Source: PALSA-1353 sp036267155
GTDB lineage: Bacteria; Planctomycetota; Phycisphaerae; Tepidisphaerales; Tepidisphaeraceae
Assembly (NCBI GenBank): GCA_036267155.1
Contig: DATAWP010000039.1
Location: 1 to 64,000, forward strand
DNA length: 64,000 nt
Reading direction: 5' to 3'
The position numbers were made by a program, and so were the translations under genes. The notes beneath the pieces were generated by a model. It did not search any database. It had not been told where the DNA came from and saw only the letters and a list, made by a program, of their open reading frames with translations. Positions within the stretch are counted from its first letter, which is position 1, and each line of letters begins with the position of its first letter. Shown here piece after piece: positions 27,126 to 33,924 of the stretch.

Positions 27126-27368
27126 TTTCACGACTCGCTCCCTACACGATGGTTCGGCTTGAAATGGAGAATTCCCGAATGCCCGGAATTGCTTCAACAC
27201 GGAGAATTTCACCATGAAGTCAACGCGAAGTCGAGCGTGCGATCAACGGGCAGTCCAAATGCCGTCGCTTGGTTCCTCGAAATCCCAGTTTGGGTCGTCA
27301 TGACCTCACGATTTCTCTTTCCCTCTCGCCCGCCGATCGTTAAAATACCTGGCCTCGGAGGGCGAATC

Positions 27369-27704
27369 ATGATGAACTTTCGTGATCGGCTACAGGTGGC
27401 CGAGGCATTTGGCTCTATCAATCGCTGGTTTTGTTCAGAAGCGTATGGCCGGGAGATCACTGATCCGGAATTGCTTTTGGCCTACTACATCAACAGCGGC
27501 GGCGCGGCGGATTTTGCGAGGAGATATGATGAGGCGATGGGGATGCTGAATCGCTGGTATTGTTCCGAGTTCTATTGCTGCGACATTCGCGATCCCCGAA
27601 TCCTTTGGGATTACTACGTGAGCCATGCTCCGGCTCGAGCGTTGGCGGACGATCCGCGATGTGAACCGGGCGTCGCCTTGGCCGAACTGAGTATCGCCTG
27701 TTAG
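27369..27704 (+). CDS. 111-residue protein with an internal 34-residue repeat
   Basis: The start at 27369 has a strong GGAGG (27358-27362) six bases upstream. The sequence has two related units. Unit one holds INRWFCSEAYGREITDPELL followed by LAYYINSGGA; unit two holds LNRWYCSEFYCCDIRDPRIL followed by WDYYVSHAPA. The units share N-R-W-(F/Y)-C-S-E, I-x-D-P and Y-Y. The last 25 residues are unrelated. Cysteines and aromatic residues recur, but no known metal site or enzyme motif is evident. I do not recognise the family. It lies between the divergent pectinesterase gene and rluB on the opposite strand. The repeat, the ribosome site and a possible -10 (TAAAAT, 27341-27346) make it a real gene. 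Confidence 0.65.
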   Translation: MMNFRDRLQVAEAFGSINRWFCSEAYGREITDPELLLAYYINSGGAADFARRYDEAMGMLNRWYCSEFYCCDIRDPRILWDYYVSHAPARALADDPRCEPGVALAELSIAC

Positions 27705-27735
27705 GGCAAATCCCAACCCTGCGCGTTCAAGGTGT

Positions 27736-28536
27736 TCAATTCTTTCCCGCATCCTTCGGATGGGGCGCGTTACCGAGAGGGCGTGGTCGGGCCAGTGCCT
27801 GAAGCTGATGGATTTCCCGGGCAGTGAGATTTCGGAACTGTCCCGGTGAAAGTCCGTGAAGCGTCAGCGGCCCCATTCGCACGCGGGTCAGGTCGCGGAC
27901 TTTGTGGCCCAACCGCGCCAGCATTTGGCGAATCTGCTGATTGCGGACTTCACGAATGGTGATGTCGAGAATCGTTGCCGAGCGCGATCGGTTGACGATG
28001 GTAACATGGCTCGATCCCGTTTTGATTCCGCCGCCCTCGCGCGGGTTGGCCAGCCACATCCCCTTGGCCAGAGCCTGAATCGTTCGACCCTCGACAAAGC
28101 CGTCCACCACGGCGCGGTATGTCTTCGCCACGCCATAGCGCGGATGAGTGAGACGATGCGTCAGCTCTCCGTCGTTCGTCAGGAGCAGCAGGCCCTTGGA
28201 CTCGGCGTCGAGCCGGCCCACGGGATAAACCCGGCCCGGCAAGTTCGGCGGAAGCAGATCAATCGCGCGGGTCTGCTCGCCCTGGGCGACGTTGGTGCTG
28301 TACACGTGCTTCGGCTTATTGAGCAGAATATAAATCCGCGGCCCGCCGCGCTGGGCGGCGAGTTTCACATGTTCTCCGTCGACATCGATCTTGTCCTCGG
28401 CCGGATCGACGAGGATCGGCAAATCGACAACGATCTTGCCGTTGACGGCAACGCGGCGCTGTCGGATCATTTCCTCGACATTGCGCCGCGAAGCAACGCC
28501 GGCATTGGCGAGCAGTTTTTGGATTCGCAGTTTCAA
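27736..28536 (-). CDS. rluB: ribosomal RNA pseudouridine synthase, RluB/RsuA family
   Basis: The 266-residue protein has an N-terminal S4 RNA-binding domain (LRIQKLLANAGVASRRNVEE) and a pseudouridine synthase domain. The catalytic motif is GRLDAESKGLLLLTNDG, with the catalytic Asp in RLD. Conserved later segments are KTYRAVVDG and EVRNQQIRQMLARLGHKVRD. RluB converts a uridine in the peptidyl-transferase region of 23S rRNA (U2605 in E. coli). The length fits RluB better than the shorter RsuA. It is convergent with the small repeat protein upstream on the map. Confidence 0.93.
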   Translation of the reverse strand: MKLRIQKLLANAGVASRRNVEEMIRQRRVAVNGKIVVDLPILVDPAEDKIDVDGEHVKLAAQRGGPRIYILLNKPKHVYSTNVAQGEQTRAIDLLPPNLPGRVYPVGRLDAESKGLLLLTNDGELTHRLTHPRYGVAKTYRAVVDGFVEGRTIQALAKGMWLANPREGGGIKTGSSHVTIVNRSRSATILDITIREVRNQQIRQMLARLGHKVRDLTRVRMGPLTLHGLSPGQFRNLTAREIHQLQALARPRPLGNAPHPKDAGKN

Positions 28537-28594
28537 CTCAAACTCCCATCCGAAACATCAGGAAACATCTTTCTGCATTCGACCGCGGGAAAGT

Positions 28595-28803
28595 GCAACG
28601 AACTTCGGCAAATCCGGAAAACCCTGGGATCAGGGCGACTTCGATTATAACGGCTCAGTCAATAGCGTCGACTCGCCGCCGCCAATGGAATGCTCGCCGA
28701 TGTGCCGGAACCAAGTGGCACGTTCCTGGCGATATCGGCCGCCATCGGTCTTTTGCAGTTTCGATCGCGCTGGCGCCTTCCTCGAAAATTCGGCGTCGTT
28801 TGA
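28595..28803 (+). pseudogene. remnant of a dockerin-like/PEP-CTERM gene
   Basis: Two fragments in different frames join here. The first reads ATNFGKSGKPWDQGDFDYNG then SVNSVD, nearly the same as the dockerin-like units of the protein at 19.5-21.3 kb. It then breaks off and a second frame reads AANGMLADVPEPSGTFLAIS then AAIGLLQFRSRWR with a basic tail and TGA at 28801. This matches AANGLMADVPEP plus the hydrophobic and basic end of that same protein. About 35 codons between the two are missing and the frame is shifted. There is no upstream part. It is a decayed duplicate of the secreted protein located 7 kb away. Confidence 0.85.
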
Positions 28804-28849
28804 TCCTTACGCATTACCTTTGCATTCAGATTGTTTGAGTATTACCATT

Positions 28850-28869
28850 CTTTCAGTATTTACTGAAAG
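28850..28869. promoter_or_regulatory. perfect palindrome before the GbsR-type gene
   Basis: CTTTCAGTA-TT-TACTGAAAG is a perfect inverted repeat with 9-bp arms. It ends 12 bp before the ATG at 28882, next to the ribosome site GGAGG. This is the expected position for autoregulation by the MarR/GbsR-type dimer encoded downstream. Confidence 0.7.
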
Positions 28870-28881
28870 ATGGAGGACTCT

Positions 28882-29463
28882 ATGGTGGTGGCCGAAACGC
28901 CTCGCGCAAACTTGCCTCCGGCGGTGCAGCGCCAGTTGCAGACGGCGCAGGATTTGTTCATCCGCCGCTGGGGAGAAATGGGTCAGACCTGGGGCATTAA
29001 CCGGACGATGGCGGAGATTCACGCCCTGCTGTACGTCGTTGCCGAGCCGCTTTGCACGGATGACGTGATGGAACGGCTGCACATCAGCCGCGGAAACGCC
29101 AGCATGTCGCTGCGGGCCTTGTGCGACTGGGGCATCGTGCGCCGGCTGCACAAGCTCGGCGAGCGGCGGGAATTTTTCGAAAGCCTCTCCGACGTCTGGG
29201 ACATGTTCAGCCTCATCACCGCCGAACGCAAACGCCGGGAAATGGACCCGGTTCTGGAAACGATCAAGCAGTGCCGCCGGATGCTGGACGAACAATCGAT
29301 CGGAAAACAGGCCGCCCGCGGCCGAGAGGTGCAACTCACCCGCCAACGCCTGGCCGGCATGGAAGAATTCATGGAGGTCACCAACAAAATCTTCCAGCAA
29401 TTCATCGGCAACGCCCGTTCCGGCCTGACCCGCGTCGTGCGGGTGCTGCTCAAGGCGTTCTAG
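28882..29463 (+). CDS. GbsR/MarR-family transcriptional regulator
   Basis: The 193-residue protein has a winged helix-turn-helix (about residues 40-110: EIHALLYVVAEPLCTDDVME, then RLHISRGNASMSLRALCDWG) and a helical C-terminus for dimerisation (about 130-190). It belongs to the GbsR (COG1510) branch of MarR regulators. In Bacillus GbsR represses choline uptake and glycine betaine synthesis genes, but most homologues have other, unknown targets. I chose the ATG at 28882 because GGAGG lies just before it; an earlier ATG at 28870 touches the palindrome and has no ribosome site. The palindrome upstream suggests autoregulation. The only neighbour downstream on the strand is a decayed ABC permease fragment, possibly its former target. 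Confidence 0.87.
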   Translation: MVVAETPRANLPPAVQRQLQTAQDLFIRRWGEMGQTWGINRTMAEIHALLYVVAEPLCTDDVMERLHISRGNASMSLRALCDWGIVRRLHKLGERREFFESLSDVWDMFSLITAERKRREMDPVLETIKQCRRMLDEQSIGKQAARGREVQLTRQRLAGMEEFMEVTNKIFQQFIGNARSGLTRVVRVLLKAF

Positions 29464-29508
29464 CACGAATACAAAAATACTGGTCCGTCGCCAATTTTTT
29501 GATTCATC

Positions 29509-29627
29509 ATGCGCTGGTCTATCGCCATCCGTTATCTTCTCTGGCACCAGCGGCAATCGCCGGTGTCCATCGCCGGCGCGTCGCCATCAAGGTCACAATG
29601 TTCGTCACCATGGTGGCCGAGCGATAA
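29509..29627 (+). pseudogene. possible remnant of an FtsX/MacB-type ABC permease
   Basis: An ATG frame reads MRWSIAIRYLLWHQRQSPVS, and a neighbouring frame continues as VAIKVTMFVTMVAER before a stop. Put together they resemble the N-terminus of lipoprotein-release or MacB-type permeases: a short basic start, then a first membrane span of the pattern VAIGVTMFVTMVA. Only about 40 codons remain. This is a by-eye similarity. Confidence 0.4.
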
Positions 29628-29674
29628 TTGAGTTTTCGCCGAAGTTCAGTAGGATTTTCCCCTGATTGGAGCCA

Positions 29675-30490
29675 ATGTATTCCGAGCCGACGACCATGGA
29701 ATCGACCGAAACCAGGCGCACCGCCGAGGCGACGCAGAATCACTTGTCCTTGCAGGCCCGCGGACCCCGCCAGGTGGTGACGAAAGTCTCCATCGTCATT
29801 CCGGTTTACAACGAGGAACTAACGATTCAGCATTTGGTCGGCCTGGTCGTTGCCGCCCAGATCCCCGACGGCCTTCAGCGGGAGATCATCATCGTCAACG
29901 ATTGCTCCACCGACGGAACGGCCGCCAAGCTCGACCAACTCAAAGACCTCTTCCCCGATACCGAGATCCGCGTCTTTCACAAGCCGGTAAACGAGGGCAA
30001 AGGCGCCGCCTTGCGCGACGGGTTCAAACAATCCGGCGGTGATGTCGTTCTCATCCAGGATGCCGACCTTGAATACGATCCCGACGACTATCCCCGGCTC
30101 CTGCAGCCCATCGCCGATGACAGGGCCGACGTGGTCTACGGCTCCCGCTTCATCGGCGAGCCGCATCGCGTGCTGTACTACTGGCACACGCTGGGCAACA
30201 AGTTCCTGACTTCGTTCAGCAACATGTTCACCAATTTGAACCTCACCGACATGGAAGTCTGCTACAAGGTCTTCCGCAAATCGGTGCTGGATCGGATTCA
30301 GCTCAGGTGCAATCGCTTCGGCTTCGAGCCGGAGATCACGGCCAAGATCGCGCGGGCCCGGCCGCGCTTGCGAATATTTGAGGTTGGCGTCGCCTATTAT
30401 GGCCGCAGCTACGAAGAAGGAAAGAAAATCACCTGGAAGGACGGCATCAAAGCCATCCTGACCATCATCCGTTTTCGGTTTTCGGACTGA
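29675..30490 (+). CDS. GT2 glycosyltransferase (dolichyl-phosphate mannosyltransferase-like)
   Basis: This protein of about 271 residues has a GT-A fold: VSIVIPVYNEELTIQHLVGL at the start, the sugar-nucleotide region EIIIVNDCSTDGTAAKLDQL, GKGAALRDGF, and the metal-binding DADLEYDPDDYPRL. The family transfers a sugar from a nucleotide donor to a lipid or glycan acceptor. The C-terminal part (EVGVAYYGRSYEEGKKITWK) is typical of DPM1/YkcC-type enzymes. There is no C-terminal membrane pair, so it is a soluble member. The start at 29675 has GGAG three bases upstream; TTG at 29666 and ATG at 29696 are alternatives. It is followed by a lipoprotein gene and a nucleotide-sugar epimerase, an apparent small glycan operon. 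Confidence 0.9.
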   Translation: MYSEPTTMESTETRRTAEATQNHLSLQARGPRQVVTKVSIVIPVYNEELTIQHLVGLVVAAQIPDGLQREIIIVNDCSTDGTAAKLDQLKDLFPDTEIRVFHKPVNEGKGAALRDGFKQSGGDVVLIQDADLEYDPDDYPRLLQPIADDRADVVYGSRFIGEPHRVLYYWHTLGNKFLTSFSNMFTNLNLTDMEVCYKVFRKSVLDRIQLRCNRFGFEPEITAKIARARPRLRIFEVGVAYYGRSYEEGKKITWKDGIKAILTIIRFRFSD

Positions 30491-30505
30491 TTTCCCGGAC
30501 CCGCC

Positions 30506-30934
30506 ATGCCGATGATCCGAATAGGAACACTTGTCGCCGTTTTGTCCGTGGCCGGCTGTGCGTCCAATCCGTATGGTCGCGGCAATGTCAGTCCCGACGG
30601 CCGCTACGCCGACGCCGGGAATTTCGTTCCGGTCGCGGTGCGGACCCAGTGGGAATACGATTTGCGCCCCCGGACGCAGGCGGTCGTCCCGAAATATCTG
30701 CGGTTTCCCACTACTGCCCGGTTCGATGACCAGGTGAGCTATGAAGGGTATTACGACAGCAACAAGAACATCACCTGGGTCGCGGTCTACGGCAACGTCA
30801 CCTGCTCCAGCGATATCGGCCAGGTGGATCACAATGGGTATTATGTCCGATGGCAACAGCCCGGCCGGGTGCGGGAAGATTCCGGTTCGGACTGGCAACT
30901 CATGGACGTCCAAATACTGGATCAGCCTTATTAA
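30506..30934 (+). CDS. small lipoprotein, unknown function
   Basis: This 142-residue protein has a lipoprotein signal (MPMIRIGTLVAVLSVAGC) with a clear SVAGC lipobox, so Cys18 should be lipidated. The mature part has no motif that I know. Its segments WEYDLRPRTQAVVPKYLRFP, YYDSNKNITWVAVYGNVTCS and NGYYVRWQQPG suggest a small beta-rich domain. It lies 15 bp after the GT2 gene and 5 bp before the epimerase-like gene, so it is co-transcribed with them and may help in surface glycan assembly. Confidence 0.75.
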   Translation: MPMIRIGTLVAVLSVAGCASNPYGRGNVSPDGRYADAGNFVPVAVRTQWEYDLRPRTQAVVPKYLRFPTTARFDDQVSYEGYYDSNKNITWVAVYGNVTCSSDIGQVDHNGYYVRWQQPGRVREDSGSDWQLMDVQILDQPY

Positions 30935-30939
30935 CTGAT

Positions 30940-31881
30940 ATGCGTATCCTCATCTCCGGCGCCGCCGGCTTTCTCGGCTCTCATCTCACCGATCTGCTCC
31001 TGGCCCAGGGCCACGACATCGTCGGCGTCGATAACTTCATCACTGGAAAACCGGAGAACATCGCCCACGTCCGCGGCAATCCCCATTTCGCGTTCATCAA
31101 AGCGGACGTCATCGAACCGTTCAAAATCGAAGGCAGCCTCGACCGAATCTACCACATGGCCTCACCGGCCAGCCCCATCGGCTACGTCAAGCACCAGGTC
31201 GCCACGCTCAAGGTCAACAGCCAAGGAACCTGGAATCTTCTGGAGCTTGCCAAATCCAAAAACGCCCGCTTTCTCATGGCCAGCACCAGCGAATGCTATG
31301 GCGATCCGGCAGTCAATCCCCAGCCCGAAAGCTACTGGGGCAACGTCAATCCCATCGGCCTGCGCAGCATGTACGACGAAGCAAAACGCTTCAGCGAAGC
31401 CTGCACCATGGCCTATCACCGCGAGCAGAACGTCGACACCCGCATCATCCGCATCTTCAACACCTACGGCCCGCGCATGGATCCTTACGACGGCCGGGCC
31501 GTCATCAGCTTCATCCGCCAGGCGCTGAACGACGAGCCCCTGACGGTCTTCGGCGAGGGCAAGCAAACCCGCAGCCTCTGTTACGTCAGCGATCTGGTTC
31601 GCGGAATCAATCTCACGATGGAAGGCGACTTCTACGAGCCGATCAACCTCGGCAACCCGGATGAGATCACCATCCTGCAAATCGCGCAGGATATTCTGGC
31701 CCTGATTCCTCAGAGCAAAAGCGCGATCACTTTTCATCCGATGCCCCCGGACGATCCGCGTGTTCGCAAGCCCGACATCACGCGCGCCCGCCAAATCCTC
31801 GGTTGGTCCCCCACCGTTCCCCGCCGCGAAGGCATGCGGAAGATGATCGACTTCTACCGCGACCAACTGGTTCGCAAGTAA
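30940..31881 (+). CDS. UDP-glucuronate decarboxylase-like SDR enzyme
   Basis: The 313-residue extended short-chain dehydrogenase has the NAD loop GAAGFLGSHL (residues 7-16), the catalytic YDEAKR (Tyr-x-x-x-Lys), and the family segment TSECYGDPAVNPQPESYWGN followed by VNPIGLRSMYDEAKR. That segment is diagnostic of UDP-xylose synthase (UDP-glucuronate to UDP-xylose plus CO2) and close 4,6-dehydratase relatives. I start it at the ATG at 30940, 5 bp after the lipoprotein stop. With the GT2 upstream it suggests a pathway that adds xylose or a related sugar to a glycan. The 3' side is followed by the long palindromic repeat. Confidence 0.9.
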   Translation: MRILISGAAGFLGSHLTDLLLAQGHDIVGVDNFITGKPENIAHVRGNPHFAFIKADVIEPFKIEGSLDRIYHMASPASPIGYVKHQVATLKVNSQGTWNLLELAKSKNARFLMASTSECYGDPAVNPQPESYWGNVNPIGLRSMYDEAKRFSEACTMAYHREQNVDTRIIRIFNTYGPRMDPYDGRAVISFIRQALNDEPLTVFGEGKQTRSLCYVSDLVRGINLTMEGDFYEPINLGNPDEITILQIAQDILALIPQSKSAITFHPMPPDDPRVRKPDITRARQILGWSPTVPRREGMRKMIDFYRDQLVRK

Positions 31882-31918
31882 CCGTCCACCAGGCCGCTGT
31901 CGTTTCCGCTGGCATTCT

Positions 31919-32608
31919 GTAACTGTTTACCGTCGGGGGCACAAATCAGCTATTGCGAAATGGTAACTGTTTACCGCAAAACGGAATCATTCTACCTGGA
32001 CAGTTTTCGGGGTTCGGCGGAGCGGATTTTTTATCGGTTGCAGTTTTCGTCACGGCCGAAACCGCCGGCTCGTATATCAGAAATCGTCGCCGCCGCTGAA
32101 CCCGTTGGCCCGCCTGACAATGGTCCGTCAAACCGTCTGCGACCGAAGATTCGCCGCCTCCGGCGGCAAGTGTAGCGGAGTTTCGAGCACGTGCTCGACC
32201 TCAACCGTCCTTCACCGCCGCTTGCCCGACCTCCTGTTGGTTGCCACAGGAGCCGGCACGCGATGCGTCGGTGGCCGTCAACGCCGAATGTTCACGCGGA
32301 GGTCGGACAAGGCGGGCTGTGAAGGACGGTTGAGGTCGAACTTGAGTTCGAAACTCCGCTGAACAGGCCGCGGAACGCGGCGACTCCGGTTCTGGTCCGC
32401 CGACGGCTCGCTGGAACGTCAACAGGCAAGCCAACGGCGCTCGCGGCGGCAGCGATTTCTGATATACGAGCCGGCGATTTCGGCCGTCAAGAAAATCGTA
32501 ACCGATCATCCTCTTGTTCTTCATCTTGTTCTTCATCTTGTTCTTCATCCGTTGGCTCGGTGTCGCAATATAGATGATTTGTACGGCCCCCCGACGGTAA
32601 ACAGTTAC
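31919..32608. repeat. 690-bp long palindromic element (inverted repeat)
   Basis: The ends are perfect 21-bp inverted copies: GTAACTGTTTACCG-TCGGGGG (31919-31939) and its complement (32588-32608). Inner matching layers share the same centre near 32265: ATCGGTTGCAG..GGCCGAAA..GTATATCAGAAATCG (32033-32088) against 32450-32506, and a 42-bp layer (32174-32215 against 32318-32359) with 34 identical bases. A further copy of GTAACTGTTTACCG lies at 31963. The right arm also holds three 12-bp units (cttgttcttcat, 32513-32549). No open reading frame of note is inside. I found no clear target-site duplication. It fits a MITE-like or other palindromic insertion, not a gene. Confidence 0.75.
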
Positions 32609-32724
32609 GCGTTCCGAGGATAATTGCGTGGCGGCGGACGGCGTGTAGAATACTTGCCAAATCCGCTGCTCTTAGACATTGATTGGGCGGCATCGCGGAG
32701 GAGCCTATCTGGAGGGACTGGTCT

Positions 32725-33669
32725 ATGGCTATTTGGCATCGTGGTCTTGCGTATGTCGCGGTAATGCTAGCGCTATCGGCGTGGATGCCCAGGACTTTGC
32801 TGGCCGACAATGATCGGGCCGCGCTGGCGTCCGCGGAGCAGGACTATCAGGCGGCCCTTGCCAAAATCGAGGCGGAGAGGCAGGCGCTGCAAGTGCAATA
32901 TCTTCATAGCCTCGAAGCGATCCTGTCGCAGGCGATGGATGACAAGGACCTCGACGCGGCGATCGAAATCAGGGATGAGATCAATCGTGTCCGTCCAGAC
33001 GTTGCAGTTACCGCCGAGGATTTGAAGCGGGGATTGATCCTCTATTTCGATTTCGATCATCCCCAGCCCGACGGCAAGGTTCCGGACCTGAGCGGCCATG
33101 GCAACGACGGCGCGGCGGTGGGCGTTGAGTGGACCCCCGATGGCAAGCACGGCGGAGCAGCGCGCTTCGGCGCGACGGGCAGTTACATCACCGTTTCCAA
33201 CAACGGGTCGCTCAATCCGCCGGAGTTTACGATGGCGGCATGGATCAAAACCAGCTTTAAGGACACGATTTGGCGGCGAATCTTCGATAAGGAAACCGGC
33301 GTCGGATATGTGATGTCCATGTGCGGTGATTACAAAGCCAAGTCATACGAAGGTCAGGTGGATATTGAAGGCGGCAAAGGCTACGTGGCTTCCGGTGTAC
33401 AAGTTGCCGATGGGCAATGGCACCAGGTTGTCGGAGTTTGTACCGGCGATCAGTTGTTGCTGTACGTGGACGGGAAGCGGGTTGGCCGGCCGTCCAAAAA
33501 GGTGGATGTGCTCAGCAACGCCTTTGATTTGACGATCGGCGCCAATCGGTCGAATCCGGAACCTTCGGAAGTCAACGCCTCGTTTAACGGAACGATGGAC
33601 GATGTCATGATGTTCAACCGGGCGATGACCGCAAGGGAGGTCGCCGCGCTGTTTGCGGCGCAGCGCTAG
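32725..33669 (+). CDS. secreted LamG/concanavalin-like domain protein
   Basis: The 314-residue protein has a signal peptide (MAIWHRGLAYVAVMLALSAW and on, cleaving near ADN), a helical segment (about 30-90, ALASAEQDYQAALAKIEAER) likely to form a coiled coil, and a LamG jelly roll (about 98-305): LYFDFDHPQPDGKVPDLSGH, NPPEFTMAAWIKTSF, WHQVVGVCTGDQLLLYVDGK and FNGTMDDVMMFNRAMTAREV. This pattern is very common in planctomycete secreted proteins and usually binds carbohydrate. The ATG at 32725 has GGAGG 9 bp upstream (32711-32715). It lies between the palindromic element and a solo copy of one of its arms. Confidence 0.85.
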   Translation: MAIWHRGLAYVAVMLALSAWMPRTLLADNDRAALASAEQDYQAALAKIEAERQALQVQYLHSLEAILSQAMDDKDLDAAIEIRDEINRVRPDVAVTAEDLKRGLILYFDFDHPQPDGKVPDLSGHGNDGAAVGVEWTPDGKHGGAARFGATGSYITVSNNGSLNPPEFTMAAWIKTSFKDTIWRRIFDKETGVGYVMSMCGDYKAKSYEGQVDIEGGKGYVASGVQVADGQWHQVVGVCTGDQLLLYVDGKRVGRPSKKVDVLSNAFDLTIGANRSNPEPSEVNASFNGTMDDVMMFNRAMTAREVAALFAAQR

Positions 33670-33684
33670 CGATACCCAGACCAA

Positions 33685-33822
33685 CCAACGGGTCGGCGGC
33701 AGCAGCGATTTCTGATATTCGAGCCGGCGATGTCGGCCGTGGCGAAAACTGCACCCGATAAAACTCCGATCCGCCGCACGGCAATAATTGCTCGGTTGGA
33801 GTGATTCCGCTGCGGTAAACAG
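33685..33822 (-). repeat. solo arm of the 31.9-32.6 kb palindromic element
   Basis: Read on the minus strand, this stretch matches the left arm of the palindrome (about 31970-32108): GTTTACCGCA, CGGAATCA, the TTTTATCGG..GCAGTTTTCG..CACGGCCGA block, CGCCGGCTCG, ATATCAGAAATCG and CCCGTTGG, in the same order and at similar spacing. It begins 16 bp after the LamG stop codon. Confidence 0.7.
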
Positions 33823-33924
33823 CGACGGCATTCTTTTCCCTGCAATAATTCCATTTCGCCGCGTCCTATTTGATCGGACGATCTTGCGGGCTTATTTTGT
33901 ATCGAACTTACGGGAAGGAAAATC

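Noticed and set aside
29819..30913. A 364-residue frame on the - strand across the GT2 and lipoprotein genes
   Set aside because: It crosses two credible genes on the other strand, with no signal or domain of its own.
31946..32131. Small frames in the palindromic element (for example one ending in LPFRNS)
   Set aside because: They follow from the repeat itself; the three related copies do not keep a common open frame.
31919..32608. Calling the palindrome a complete insertion sequence
   Set aside because: No transposase frame is inside, and I found no target-site duplication next to the 21-bp ends.
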